Shown: positions 43,430 through 53,463, numbered from the stretch's first letter. The stretch: 64,000 nucleotides of DNA from Bacteroidota bacterium (GCA_009908855.1 JAAAOM010000033.1:1-64000), one strand, 5' to 3'. Made by a program: numbers and translations. The notes: generated from the letters alone by a model not told the origin.

Positions 43430-44572
43430 ATGGAGATTTACTACCAAAATATACTTCGTGATCCAAATCAGTTCTTACTGACTTTGTTTACGCTTTTTGC
43501 ATTTTTCCAACTGCTATATTATTTTTTTTTATACACCAGGTTGGCCTTTAAGAAAATAAGTAATGACCTGCCCAATAATTTTCCGCCGATATCGGTAATC
43601 ATTTGTGCAAAAAATGAGGCGGAAAATCTTGGGCTTCATCTGCCCAAGGTGCTCACACAGGATTACCCGGATTTTGAAGTTATTGTTGTTGATGATTGCT
43701 CGGAGGACGAAACAGACATGGTATTGGCTGATCATAAAAAGCAGTTTTCGCATTTAAAAATCACCTCCATTTCACCGGACCGAAAATTCACCCATGGTAA
43801 AAAACTGGCCATTACCGTTGGTATAAAGGCAGCTACCCACGAATGGCTTGTATTTACGGATGCAGATTGTTACCCGTTATCAGATCAATGGCTTCGGTAT
43901 CTGGCCCGTAATTTCGATGAAAAAACACAAATCGTACTGGGTTACAGTGGTTTTCAGCCAAGAGCCACCCTGTTGAATAACTATATTCGTTTCGATGCGT
44001 TTTTTATTGCCCTCCAATACCTTAGCTACGCCTTAAACAGAAATCCTTATATGGGAGTTGGCAGAAACCTGGCTTATCGAAAATCTTTGTTTTTCAAACA
44101 TAAAGGATTTGCCAAACATTATCATATTTTATCAGGTGATGACGACCTGTTTGTAAATGAAAATGCCACAAAAGATAATACAAAGGTTGAGATACATCCG
44201 AAAAGTTTTACCCGCTCTGAAATGAAACCAACATTCAGAGAATTTTTCAAACAAAAAATGCGGCACTTTAGCACCTATAAATTATATAAACCGAAACATA
44301 AATATTTGCTGGTAACAGAACTGCTTACACGTCTTGGCTTTTACGGCTGTTTCGTGTATTTAATGACAATGAATTTATTTGTGTACGAAGTGTTAATTAT
44401 TTTTAGCATAAGGTTTTTCATTCAATTTATTATTTTTACCACTTCACAAATGAAACTAAAAGAAAAACATATTTGGCCCACATCGCCAATTTTTGATGTT
44501 ATATCTTTGTTTATTAATTTTGGAATTGATCTGAATAAACGACTTAGAACAGGAAGAGGACAATGGCAGTAA
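43430..44572 (+). CDS. Membrane-anchored GT2 glycosyltransferase
   Basis: 380 aa. N-terminal helix (about 15-35), GT-A catalytic domain: SVIICAKNEAENL near 55, VIVVDDCSEDET near 87, FTDADCYPLS (DxD) near 142, GDDDLFVNENA near 240, and two C-terminal hydrophobic helices (about 305-345). Processive-type GT2 topology; the product is unknown. Its end overlaps the ECF sigma start by 10 bp. Confidence 0.9.
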   Translation: MEIYYQNILRDPNQFLLTLFTLFAFFQLLYYFFLYTRLAFKKISNDLPNNFPPISVIICAKNEAENLGLHLPKVLTQDYPDFEVIVVDDCSEDETDMVLADHKKQFSHLKITSISPDRKFTHGKKLAITVGIKAATHEWLVFTDADCYPLSDQWLRYLARNFDEKTQIVLGYSGFQPRATLLNNYIRFDAFFIALQYLSYALNRNPYMGVGRNLAYRKSLFFKHKGFAKHYHILSGDDDLFVNENATKDNTKVEIHPKSFTRSEMKPTFREFFKQKMRHFSTYKLYKPKHKYLLVTELLTRLGFYGCFVYLMTMNLFVYEVLIIFSIRFFIQFIIFTTSQMKLKEKHIWPTSPIFDVISLFINFGIDLNKRLRTGRGQWQ

Positions 44573-45162
44573 GTACAAATTTATCTGATAAAGCGCGACT
44601 GGATTATGAGCTGGTAAAAAGAGCTGCCAAGGGAGATCAAAAAGCATATGCCGATCTGCTTGGAAAATACCGGGATGCCATCTATTTCATGCTTCTCAAA
44701 ATGGTTAATAATCCCAGTGATGCTGAAGACCTGACAATTGAAGCATTTGGAAAGGCATTTAAAAACATCCAACAATATACACCCAACTACGCTTTTAGTA
44801 CCTGGTTATTCAAAATTGCATCAAACAACTGCATCGATTTTATACGTAAAAAAAAGGCCAACATGATATCGCTGGATGAGCATGATGATGAACAGGATCG
44901 TGCACCAACCGATATCCAGGCTTCATCGTTAGACCCCGAAGAAAGTCTGATGAAACAACAGAAAGTTGATCTGATGCGGAGTATAGTTTCCAAGCTGAAA
45001 CCACGATACCGCAGGTTAATTGAATTAAGGTATTTCAAAGAATTGTCATACGAAGAAATATCTGAAGAACTTGAATTGCCTATTGGTACGGTTAAGGCAC
45101 AGCTTTTCAGGGCGCGCGAATTGCTTTTCAATATTTTAAAAACATCCAACCAAAAAATATAA
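44563..45162 (+). CDS. ECF RNA polymerase sigma factor
   Basis: 199 aa. Region 2 (VKRAAKGDQKAYADLLGKYRDAIYFMLLKM, DAEDLTIEAFGKAFKNI, FSTWLFKIASNNCIDFIRKKK) and region 4 (KLKPRYRRLIELRYFKELSYEEISEEL, LPIGTVKAQLFRARELL). No anti-sigma gene is adjacent, and it is translationally linked to the GT2 gene and followed by rsmG, a common Bacteroidetes order, so it may act in a general rather than envelope-stress role. Confidence 0.94.
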   Translation: MAVSTNLSDKARLDYELVKRAAKGDQKAYADLLGKYRDAIYFMLLKMVNNPSDAEDLTIEAFGKAFKNIQQYTPNYAFSTWLFKIASNNCIDFIRKKKANMISLDEHDDEQDRAPTDIQASSLDPEESLMKQQKVDLMRSIVSKLKPRYRRLIELRYFKELSYEEISEELELPIGTVKAQLFRARELLFNILKTSNQKI

Positions 45163-45186
45163 ATTGGCATAGGCGGGTTTCTATTC

Positions 45187-45813
45187 ATGGAACTAATTCA
45201 TAAATATTTCCCACATTTAACAACCAGGCAGGTCGAACAGTTTGAGCAACTGAAGCCACTTTATACCGACTGGAATCAGAAGATCAATGTAGTTTCGCGA
45301 AAGGATCTGGACAATTTATACCAAAACCACATTTTGCACTCCCTGTCCATTGCACGATGTTATACATTTAATAAAGGGCATACAGTTGCTGATGTGGGAA
45401 CAGGCGGCGGTTTTCCAGGCATTCCACTGGCCATTATGTTCCCCGATGTAAGTTTTACTTTAATTGATGCCACGGCAAAAAAATTAAAAGTGGTGGAGTC
45501 GGTAGCCCGTGAAATTAACCTGACAAACTGCCAAATACGCCATAATCGGATTGAAAATATACAGGAGCGTTATCATTTTGTTGTTAGTCGTGCGGTTACT
45601 CAATTTCCGGTTTTTGTAAACTGGGTATGGCGAAAAATTAAACCACAAACCAGCCATTTATCCGACCGGGACAATGGAATTTTTTATCTGAAAGGCGGTG
45701 ATTTTGAACAAGAAATCATCAATTACAAATGGGTGCAGGTTAAATCGGTATCCGATTATTATCAGGAAGATTTTTTTGAAACCAAAAAAATCATTTACCT
45801 TCCAAAAAAATAA
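45187..45813 (+). CDS. rsmG: 16S rRNA (guanine-527-N7)-methyltransferase
   Basis: 208-aa SAM-dependent methyltransferase acting on the 530 loop of the small subunit. N-terminal cap (FEQLKPLYTDWNQKINVVSR), SAM site VADVGTGGGFPGIPLA near 62, LIDATAKKLKVVESVA, and VVSRAVTQFPVFV. 24 bp after the sigma gene. Confidence 0.95.
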   Translation: MELIHKYFPHLTTRQVEQFEQLKPLYTDWNQKINVVSRKDLDNLYQNHILHSLSIARCYTFNKGHTVADVGTGGGFPGIPLAIMFPDVSFTLIDATAKKLKVVESVAREINLTNCQIRHNRIENIQERYHFVVSRAVTQFPVFVNWVWRKIKPQTSHLSDRDNGIFYLKGGDFEQEIINYKWVQVKSVSDYYQEDFFETKKIIYLPKK

Positions 45814-45824
45814 AATTTATTCTA

Positions 45825-45854
45825 TTGTATGCAATATTTATTTTATTACCTTTG
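45825..45854 (+). promoter_or_regulatory. Promoter of rpmH
   Basis: TTG at 45825-45827, 19-bp spacer, TACCTTTG at 45847-45854: a full Bacteroidetes -33/-7 pair 45 bases before rpmH. Confidence 0.7.
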
Positions 45855-45899
45855 CAACCTCTAAAAATCAGATGATAGACGAATAAACACAATAATGTC

Positions 45900-46058
45900 A
45901 TGAAACGAACATTTCAACCATCCAGGAGAAAAAGAAAGAATAAGCACGGTTTTAGAGACAGAATGAAATCCGTTGGTGGAAGAAAAGTACTTAATGCCCG
46001 TCGTGCAAAAGGCAGAAAAAAGGTTTCTGTTTCTGACGAACCCCGTCATAAATGCTGA
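45900..46058 (+). CDS. rpmH: Ribosomal protein bL34
   Basis: 52 aa, start ATG at 45900, stop TGA at 46056-46058. It reads [20 protein letters not shown], then [20 protein letters not shown] and [12 protein letters not shown], the standard L34 with its R/K-rich body and a Bacteroidetes-type tail. rnpA, the usual neighbour of rpmH, is not found after it. Confidence 0.96.
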   Translation: MKRTFQPSRRKRKNKHGFRDRMKSVGGRKVLNARRAKGRKKVSVSDEPRHKC

Positions 46059-46416
46059 TAAACTTCGGGAGGTTATTCCTGATTTATGCTTTCCAATGGA
46101 TTTGATATTTATATTTTATCCAACAATTCACAATGGCTTTGGTCAATTAATGTAATACGATTGCGATCATTTGTTTTAGGTCAACAAAAAAGTCCATTTT
46201 AACTCCCTCCGCATTTCAACCTTACCCCGGGTCTTATATTAATAATTGATTTATTCTCTTATTTTACAGGTAAAAATTATATTTGCAGTTAACATGTTTT
46301 AAATAGCTGATAGGTATATCGAATTCGCAGGGCTTTCAATTAACATTGTAGATAATTCCTTGCAGGATATTGGATTTATATTGGTAGTCATCAGCTTACA
46401 TTAATCAGGGCTCAAC
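46059..46416. other. Intergenic between rpmH and the second GT2 gene
   Basis: No gene. TATATTTG at 46278-46285 matches the -7 consensus but the nearest TTG (46246-46248) is 29 bp upstream, so promoter status is uncertain. Confidence 0.35.
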
Positions 46417-47235
46417 ATGTACGGCAATTATAAAACAGGTATCGTAATACCATGCTTCAACGAACACAAACGATTGAACGTAGCATTAATAGATGATTAT
46501 ATTAAAAATACATCGGGAGTAATGCTGCTTTTTGTCGATGATGGCAGCACAGATAATACAAAATCGTTATTACAACAAATTGATAATGAATACTCTGCAG
46601 TTTCATGCTTTTACCTGGATCAAAACCAGGGCAAAGCAGAAGCAGTACGACAGGGGATAAACCATCTGTTACAAAATGGTCTTACGTATGTCGGGTATTT
46701 TGATGCCGATTTTTCTACCCCCCTTAGTTGTATCAATACATTTATTGAGATACTCGAAGATTCGAATGAGCAGTTATCAGTAGTAATCGGATCGCGCGTT
46801 AAAAGGTCAGGATCAGAAATCAGCCGGAAGTTATCCAGACACATAATAGGAAGGATTTTTGCAACCTTAATTTCCTATACACTTGGTTTACCCGTTTATG
46901 ACACACAATGCGGTGCCAAGATATTCAGGCGCGAAGTGGCCGAAAATGTATTCAGTGAAAGATTTCAAAATCGTTGGCTCTTTGATGTCGAAATATTCGC
47001 AAGGTGTATTATTAAACTGGGGTATAAAAATACCAACAACATGATACTGGAATACCCCCTTGAAATATGGAAAGATGCAGGTGATAGCAGAATAAAATTC
47101 AAAGATTCTGTTAAATTACCATTTGCTTTATTAAAATTGTATGTAATATTCCATCATAAAATAAAAAAAATAAAAATAGCCGAGGCCAACCATGACAAAA
47201 AAACAAAAAAAGGTATCAAAAGCTCCCGGGCGTAA
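46417..47235 (+). CDS. GT2 glycosyltransferase, polyprenyl-phosphate hexose synthase type
   Basis: 272 aa without the usual C-terminal helices. GT-A motifs: GIVIPCFNEHKRL near 10, LLFVDDGSTDNTK near 37, GYFDADFSTP (DxD) near 103, IGSRVKRSGSEISRK near 128, YDTQCGAKIFRREV near 168 and NRWLFDVEIFARC near 188. This matches dolichyl/undecaprenyl-phosphate glucosyl- or mannosyltransferases, which charge a lipid carrier for membrane GT39-type enzymes such as the one encoded next. It overlaps that gene by 44 bp. Confidence 0.9.
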   Translation: MYGNYKTGIVIPCFNEHKRLNVALIDDYIKNTSGVMLLFVDDGSTDNTKSLLQQIDNEYSAVSCFYLDQNQGKAEAVRQGINHLLQNGLTYVGYFDADFSTPLSCINTFIEILEDSNEQLSVVIGSRVKRSGSEISRKLSRHIIGRIFATLISYTLGLPVYDTQCGAKIFRREVAENVFSERFQNRWLFDVEIFARCIIKLGYKNTNNMILEYPLEIWKDAGDSRIKFKDSVKLPFALLKLYVIFHHKIKKIKIAEANHDKKTKKGIKSSRA

Positions 47236-49942
47236 ACCATTATCCATAATTTTCAATGTTGAATCTGAAGCAAATTTATCATCGGTTCAAAAAACCATAA
47301 AAAATTTCAGCAATAACATTGAAAAAGAAGACCAGATAATTGTATTAAGCGATGTGATTCAGCAATCAGAAAATCAGGATGCTGATAGTCATACCGCAAG
47401 TACGCAAAACATTAGCTATTTAAACATCTCCTCCGATAAAGAATTATTACATACCATTAATAATGAGCAGATTATGCTTGTTACAGGCGAAAGCCTTCAT
47501 GCTGAGCTTACATTAAACGAAGTAATACACCAGAAAAAAGAAATTCATGAAGGCATCCTTTATTTAAATTATTCAAATACCGGCCTGATATATGACAAAG
47601 CTCCAATACTGATATTCAACAAATTATTACTGGAAGAACACGCCGGTATAATCAAAAACTCGGCCGGATTTCATCGCACAATATTGTTTATAATTGACCG
47701 CAGTGTCCGGAATATACAATCCGGAATCTTGCCTAAACAGTCGAATGTAAATTTCAATTCAAAAATCAGTATTGGGCAATGGGCAGGTTCGTTAAAGTTA
47801 TGGTATTCATGGCTTGTAACTGAACCGGTAAAGGAAATTTTTATCCAAAAAAAAATAGGTTATGGTAACAACGCACCCATATTCAGACTGGCATTTTTGG
47901 TTATAGCCATCACTTCATTGGCCTTTATGCTAATATTCTCGAAAGACGCCGGAATATCAGGCGATGAACCGGTAAATTATGAGCATGCCGAATACGTTTA
48001 CAACTATTATGCCGAAGGTGACAGTGCCGCCTTGCACACACCAAAAACCAAATTGCAATATTATGGCCAATCATTCGACAACTTAACTTACCTTTATAAT
48101 CATATCACCGGTAGTGATAATCCATACCGAAGCCGTCATTTTTTTAACTCACTTACCGGTTGGCTGGCTATGTTATTCACCGGGATACTGGCAATTTATT
48201 TAATGGGTTGGCGAGCCGGCGTGTTGGCATTTTTATTAATCGTTTTTTCACCCCGATTTCTTGGACATGCCTGGAACAATCCGAAAGACATACCATTTGC
48301 CTTTACCTATATCCTATGTTTGTTTTATCAGATAAAACTATTAGCCGAATTGCCGAAACTCAAGTATTCAACACTTATTACATTGGCCTTTGCCATAGGT
48401 TTATCGATAAGTGTGAGAATTGGAGGATTACTTTTAATCATATACCAGTTTTTATTCCTGGCCATTTATGCGGTAGCTGTAAGACCCTATAAAAACACGC
48501 CCAAACCATTAAATAATTTTATTAATACCGGGCTACAGTTATTAGGTGTTAGCGTAATTGGTTATTTCCTGGGCCTGGTCATGTGGCCCTATGCACTGGA
48601 AGACCCGTTTAATCATCCTTTTGAAGCGCTTGAAATGATGACTAATTTCTCTGCCAGCTTAAAACAGGCCTTTATGGGAGATGTTATTTGGTCGGACAAG
48701 GCACCCTGGTACTATACACCTATTTATATATTGTTTACCACACCCATTGTTATAATAGCCGGTATGGCGATATTTGCGATTTTCGTGTGGAAACATCCAC
48801 GTAAAAAACTATTTCTTAACTTATTTGTAGCATTTGCATTTGCCTTCCCCATTGTATATATCATTTATCGTGGGTCGAATGTATACGGAGGATGGCGTCA
48901 TGTACTATTTTCATTTCCGCCCTTAATAGTGATCGCCAGTGTCGGTCTAAACGAGTTGCTTAACAGGTTTAAACCAAAATTACAGCCCTATCTACTGGCT
49001 GTTGTAATATTATCAATGGCCTTGCCTATTTACCATACCTTTAATAATCATCCCTATCAGTATGTTTATTTCAATCAGTTTGTAGGTGGCGTAAATGGTG
49101 CTTATGGCGACTATGAAATGGATTATTATTACCATTCCCTAAAAGAAACAACCGAGTGGGTATTAGAGAATAAATTGGATGAAGCCAGTATAGACGATAA
49201 GCTGGTGGTTGCATCGAATCATTCATCGTTAAGCGGTAACTATATCAATAAACATCGCGATAAAATTTCCATGCCTTATATCCGATATTACGAAAGAGGA
49301 AACACAGATTGGGATTATGCTGTTATAGCCAACAGCTATATCAGTCCATACCAGCAAGAAAAAGGATATTGGCCACCGGCCAATGCCGTATATGAAGTTA
49401 AAGTTGGAGATGCGGTTATTGGTGCGGTTATTGAACGCACAGACAGAAATGATTACTATGGTTACCAGGCGATGAGAAACAGAAACTATAGCCAAGCCAT
49501 CGTACATTTTGAAAAAGCATTAGAGGCGAATCCAAATAATGAAGCAGCCCGAATAAACCTTGCTCGGATACTAATTGAGCAGAACCGACTGAATGAAGCG
49601 CAAAAGATTGCTCAAAAAACGCTCCAGATTTATAAGGACTATGACAAAGCGCTGAATCTGCTTGGTACGGTCTACATGAAAAAAGGAGAGTTTGAGAATG
49701 CGTTGGGAACATTCAATTATTTGCTAAAAATAAATCCTAAATATACCACAGCCTTTCACAATATCGGTGTTATTCTTTTAAATCAACAAAAATTAGATCA
49801 AGCACTTACTTACTTTCAAAAAGCCATTGATGCTAATCCGCGTTATAAGCCTTCATACATGGGCATTGCGCATATTTTGCGTCAACAAGGCAGAAATGAA
49901 GAAGCACAACGCGTGATCAAAGCCGCCCAAAGTATACAATAA
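47192..49942 (+). CDS. GT39/ArnT-like membrane glycosyltransferase with TPR tail
   Basis: 916 aa in three parts. Residues 1-220: a soluble domain with LSIIFNVESEANLSSVQKTI that looks like a decayed or divergent GT2/nucleotide-binding fold (no DxD found). Residues 225-640: about eleven membrane helices with DAGISGDEPVNYEHAEYV (the conserved first-loop Asp-Glu of GT-C enzymes) and LGHAWNNPKDIPFAFTYI, the GT39/ArnT signature. Residues 750-910: three to four TPR units (NYSQAIVHFEKALEANPNN, KALNLLGTVYMKKGEFENAL, KYTTAFHNIGVILLNQQK). It probably transfers a sugar from a polyprenyl carrier (made by the preceding gene) to an exported acceptor held by the TPRs. Confidence 0.85.
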   Translation: MTKKQKKVSKAPGRKPLSIIFNVESEANLSSVQKTIKNFSNNIEKEDQIIVLSDVIQQSENQDADSHTASTQNISYLNISSDKELLHTINNEQIMLVTGESLHAELTLNEVIHQKKEIHEGILYLNYSNTGLIYDKAPILIFNKLLLEEHAGIIKNSAGFHRTILFIIDRSVRNIQSGILPKQSNVNFNSKISIGQWAGSLKLWYSWLVTEPVKEIFIQKKIGYGNNAPIFRLAFLVIAITSLAFMLIFSKDAGISGDEPVNYEHAEYVYNYYAEGDSAALHTPKTKLQYYGQSFDNLTYLYNHITGSDNPYRSRHFFNSLTGWLAMLFTGILAIYLMGWRAGVLAFLLIVFSPRFLGHAWNNPKDIPFAFTYILCLFYQIKLLAELPKLKYSTLITLAFAIGLSISVRIGGLLLIIYQFLFLAIYAVAVRPYKNTPKPLNNFINTGLQLLGVSVIGYFLGLVMWPYALEDPFNHPFEALEMMTNFSASLKQAFMGDVIWSDKAPWYYTPIYILFTTPIVIIAGMAIFAIFVWKHPRKKLFLNLFVAFAFAFPIVYIIYRGSNVYGGWRHVLFSFPPLIVIASVGLNELLNRFKPKLQPYLLAVVILSMALPIYHTFNNHPYQYVYFNQFVGGVNGAYGDYEMDYYYHSLKETTEWVLENKLDEASIDDKLVVASNHSSLSGNYINKHRDKISMPYIRYYERGNTDWDYAVIANSYISPYQQEKGYWPPANAVYEVKVGDAVIGAVIERTDRNDYYGYQAMRNRNYSQAIVHFEKALEANPNNEAARINLARILIEQNRLNEAQKIAQKTLQIYKDYDKALNLLGTVYMKKGEFENALGTFNYLLKINPKYTTAFHNIGVILLNQQKLDQALTYFQKAIDANPRYKPSYMGIAHILRQQGRNEEAQRVIKAAQSIQ

Positions 49943-49945
49943 AAC

Positions 49946-51049
49946 ATGAACAGAATAACACGGTATATCATAATTGCGGTTATAGCGGCCATTGTGGGGT
50001 TTATTTTATGGTATTTCCAGCACATTGTAGCGTATATATTAATCTCCGGTGTTTTATCGTTGGTTGGTAGACCCATTGTAGATATGATGGGACAAATAAG
50101 AATAAATCAACGAAAAATTGCGCTCGGGCTGAGAGCACTTTCCGCTTTGATTATTTTGTGGCTGATATTTTTTACTTTTTTCAGAATATTTATTCCCCTG
50201 GTTGCCAACGAAGCCTATGCATTGTCAAATTTAGATGTTAATAAAGCAGTTGAAAGTCTTGAAGTACCTATCGACAGGTTTGAACAACTGGTAAATAAGT
50301 TTTTCGTTTCCGATTCGTCGTTTTCATTGGAGGATTATTTAACACAAAAAATAATATCAGTGCTCGACATTTCAATCTTATCAAACTTCGTAGGTTCGCT
50401 GGCAAGTGTGTTGGGTAATATATTTGTAGCCATTTTTGCCATTTCCTTCATCACCTTTTTCTTTTTGAAAGACGAAAATTTGTTTTCAAACGCCATACTT
50501 GCCTTTGTACCTGACCATGAAGTATCACAGGTTAAACATGCGCTCAAATCAACCCGCCGCTTACTTATGAGGTATTTCATAGGTATTGGCGGGCAAATTA
50601 CCGGGATTATCATCCTTGTTACTGCCGGACTAAGCATTGTTGGCATCGAATTTAGCAGGGCATTGGTAATGGGGTTAATTGCCGGTATAATGAATGTAAT
50701 TCCCTACTTAGGCCCTGTATTAGGTACTACCATCGGACTTGTTTTGGGAATAGCCGGTAATCTTGATCTCAATTTTTATGATGAACTGGTTCCGCTAACT
50801 ATTTACATGGTCCTGGTATTTATTACGGTACAACTAATTGACAATACACTTTTTCAACCGCTCATTTACTCAAGCAGTGTAAATGCTCATCCACTGGAAA
50901 TATTTTTGGTTATCATGATTGCAGCCAGTTTAGCGGGTATAGCAGGTATGATTTTAGCCATACCCACCTACACCATACTGCGGGTTTTTGCAAAAGAGTT
51001 TTTCAGCGAGTTTAAAATTGTTAAAAAATTAACCCGGAATATTGAATAA
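49946..51049 (+). CDS. AI-2E family transporter
   Basis: 367 aa, eight-helix inner-membrane protein of the AI-2E/PerM/YdiK family. Marks: basic start MNRITRYIIIAVIAAIVGFI, FITFFFLKDENLFS, GIGGQITGIIILVTAGLSIVG, GLIAGIMNVIPYLGPVLGTT near 245 and LEIFLVIMIAASLAGIAGMI. Members export diverse small molecules or exchange Na+/H+; the substrate is not known. Only 3 bp after the GT39-like gene. Confidence 0.92.
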   Translation: MNRITRYIIIAVIAAIVGFILWYFQHIVAYILISGVLSLVGRPIVDMMGQIRINQRKIALGLRALSALIILWLIFFTFFRIFIPLVANEAYALSNLDVNKAVESLEVPIDRFEQLVNKFFVSDSSFSLEDYLTQKIISVLDISILSNFVGSLASVLGNIFVAIFAISFITFFFLKDENLFSNAILAFVPDHEVSQVKHALKSTRRLLMRYFIGIGGQITGIIILVTAGLSIVGIEFSRALVMGLIAGIMNVIPYLGPVLGTTIGLVLGIAGNLDLNFYDELVPLTIYMVLVFITVQLIDNTLFQPLIYSSSVNAHPLEIFLVIMIAASLAGIAGMILAIPTYTILRVFAKEFFSEFKIVKKLTRNIE

Positions 51050-51102
51050 GTTTTTTTTACATTCACCGCCGATATCAATATATTTACGGGTTTAATACAG
51101 GA

Positions 51103-51954
51103 TTGAGCAAAATGAAAAGGCTTTTCATCATATTTCTTATGATTATACTTACCAAAACTATTATGGTTGCTCAACCTGATTTTATAGCTGATACATTATC
51201 AGGCTGCGATCAGTTAACCGTTACTTTTACCATTGACACCGCCACTGTTGATTTGGATACAATTACAGCCGCCCTATGGCGCTTCGGCAATGGCTCCGGA
51301 AATAATAATATTTATCCGCAACCTGTGCAATACAATGTATCCGATAGTACACAACAATTTGATATAGCACTTTTTTTAAACAATGACACCCTGAATAACA
51401 GTATCATTAAAAACGATTATATTACCGTCCATAAAACATACAATGCCCGCTTCTATATTCAGGAATTAAATGAATTAAACGCCTCTTTTTCAACCGTTCC
51501 TCAGAAATGGACGGACCCGTCAGCAAATTATCAGTTTAACTGGAATTTCTCTGACGGAACATCATTATCCAATGGTGTTAATAAAATTGTTCACACCTTT
51601 AGCGATACCGGCTCATATAACATTTCATTAAGGGTTACAGATGACTACGGCTGCACCGCTCAATTCGACACCACGGTTGTCTTAAATGACAGTTACGACT
51701 TCCCGAACATATTGATCACAAGCAGAAATGATTATATATTATACGAATACAATAACACCATCCCTATTCATTTTCAGGTGTTTACCAGAAGTGGAATTAA
51801 GGTGTATGAATCCAATGCACCCGCAATTTACTGGGACGGCAGAAATTTATCCGGGCAATATTTAAATACCGGTATCTATTATTATCTAATTCAATCGGAC
51901 ATGCAATCAGAGACTTTACAGCATAAAGGATTTATTTATATTGTATCAGATTGA
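51103..51954 (+). CDS. PKD-domain protein with T9SS type B sorting domain
   Basis: 283 aa, exported: signal MKRLFIIFLMIILTKTIMVA. Residues 75-200 are a PKD-like beta domain (NFSDGTSLSNGVNKIVHTFS, GSYNISLRVTDDYGC). The C-terminal 85 residues (FQVFTRSGIKVYESNAPA, IYWDGRNLSGQYLNTGIYYY, GFIYIVSD) form the CHU_C/gliding-motility-associated type B sorting domain, which routes the protein through T9SS without the A-LPS anchor. No enzymatic motif. Confidence 0.88.
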   Translation: MSKMKRLFIIFLMIILTKTIMVAQPDFIADTLSGCDQLTVTFTIDTATVDLDTITAALWRFGNGSGNNNIYPQPVQYNVSDSTQQFDIALFLNNDTLNNSIIKNDYITVHKTYNARFYIQELNELNASFSTVPQKWTDPSANYQFNWNFSDGTSLSNGVNKIVHTFSDTGSYNISLRVTDDYGCTAQFDTTVVLNDSYDFPNILITSRNDYILYEYNNTIPIHFQVFTRSGIKVYESNAPAIYWDGRNLSGQYLNTGIYYYLIQSDMQSETLQHKGFIYIVSD

Positions 51955-52074
51955 TTGCTTTAAAATTTTATTAAAAAACCGAATTTTTTAATTTATATGC
52001 AAGCATTACCAAAGCCTATTATTTTTAACACTTTACAATAAGTCCCGTTATTATTGGATTAAAGGATCGTATAT

Positions 52075-52106
52075 TGGTCTAAATTATTTTGAAATAATAA
52101 TATTTG
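52075..52106 (+). promoter_or_regulatory. Probable promoter of the act operon
   Basis: TTG at 52075-52077, 21-bp spacer, AATATTTG at 52099-52106 (TAnnTTTG with the first base changed), about 90 bases before actA. Confidence 0.4.
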
Positions 52107-52195
52107 CAGACCGATGGCTAGTTTTTTCTATTTTTGGGACGGCTTAATTAAATTGAATCAAGTTCTATATTAAATATAAAATAATTGCTATAAGA

Positions 52196-53437
52196 ATGTG
52201 TAAGGCAAATTGTTTCAGAGGATTATATTTAACGGTATTAAACATTATATTATTCATTTCCCCTTCCATATTCAGTTATGCTGCAGAGGCGGATACGGTT
52301 ACCACAACAGATAATCAGGATTCTTTAACACATATTATCAACAATCAGGCTGGCACCCATGATGATCATAACGATTATTACCAGGGTAATACCCATGACG
52401 AACATCATGGATTTGATTTAAATATGAAAAAAGCCGAAAGGATTTTTTACGGACTGTACCAACAGGAAGGAAACACACAATCATGTGCAAGTTGCCATAA
52501 TACCTTTGCCATCGACACATTCAACTGGAATCCTTCAGCACTGGATATAGCAAAACTGTATGTAAATAAAACAGAAGATGACCTGGCCGGTACATTACTA
52601 AATCCAACCGGCAAGGTTACTTCCAAAGCACACGCCAATTATAATTTTAGCGAAGAACAAATTCAATTATTGAAAGGGTTTCTGGATAAATATTCAGCCG
52701 AGCATGAATCCTTACCAAGCAAACCTAATATTACACAAACACTTATATTTATAGGAATTACCTTGTTGTTCTTACTGGCATTGGTTGATCTGCTTTTCAC
52801 CAAAAAAGTTCGTCTCAGGGCCCTGCATTTAATTATTATATTGTTCTGTTTGGTTTACAATACCCGTGTAGTTGTTGAAGAAGCTATTGCACTGGGTCGC
52901 CAGGAAAACTATCAACCCGAACAGCCAATTAAATTCTCCCATGAAATACATGTTCAACAAAACAATATCGATTGCAGGTATTGTCATAGCACTGTTGATT
53001 TCAGTAAATCGGCCAGTATACCACCAGCCAACACCTGTCTTAACTGCCATACCTTAATAAGGGAAGGCAGCCATTCGGGAGCATTCGAGATAAACAAAAT
53101 TCACGAAGCCGTTGAAAGCGGACAACCTATAGAATGGGTTAAAGTACATAACCTACCCGACCATGTATATTTCAATCATGCCCAACATGTAGGCGCCGGT
53201 AACCTCGATTGTGCCGATTGTCATGGAGTGGTTGAAGAAATGCATGAAGTTCGTCAGGTAAGCGACCTTTCGATGGGCTGGTGTCTGGACTGCCACCGAA
53301 CCAATGAAATACAGTTTACGTCAAATAAATACTATGCGGAATTTGAAAAACTGCATGAAGACCTTAAAGCTGGAAAGATAGATAAAGTAACACCCGAAAT
53401 GGTGGGTGCTACCGATTGTATGAAATGTCATTATTAA
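52196..53437 (+). CDS. actA: Alternative complex III cytochrome c subunit ActA
   Basis: 413 aa. Signal/anchor (about 8-28), a short periplasmic domain with one CASCH (near 98), a membrane segment pair near 180-225 (QTLIFIGITLLFLLALVDLL, ALHLIIILFCLVYNTRVV), then a multihaem domain with CRYCH, CLNCH, CADCH, CLDCH and CMKCHY. Six CxxCH motifs in all, five in the C-terminal domain. ActA is the multihaem cytochrome that hands electrons from the complex to cytochrome c or oxidase. First gene of the operon, 26 bp before actB. Confidence 0.93.
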   Translation: MCKANCFRGLYLTVLNIILFISPSIFSYAAEADTVTTTDNQDSLTHIINNQAGTHDDHNDYYQGNTHDEHHGFDLNMKKAERIFYGLYQQEGNTQSCASCHNTFAIDTFNWNPSALDIAKLYVNKTEDDLAGTLLNPTGKVTSKAHANYNFSEEQIQLLKGFLDKYSAEHESLPSKPNITQTLIFIGITLLFLLALVDLLFTKKVRLRALHLIIILFCLVYNTRVVVEEAIALGRQENYQPEQPIKFSHEIHVQQNNIDCRYCHSTVDFSKSASIPPANTCLNCHTLIREGSHSGAFEINKIHEAVESGQPIEWVKVHNLPDHVYFNHAQHVGAGNLDCADCHGVVEEMHEVRQVSDLSMGWCLDCHRTNEIQFTSNKYYAEFEKLHEDLKAGKIDKVTPEMVGATDCMKCHY

Positions 53438-53463
53438 TGAGAATTTTTTAAACCATTATTTTA

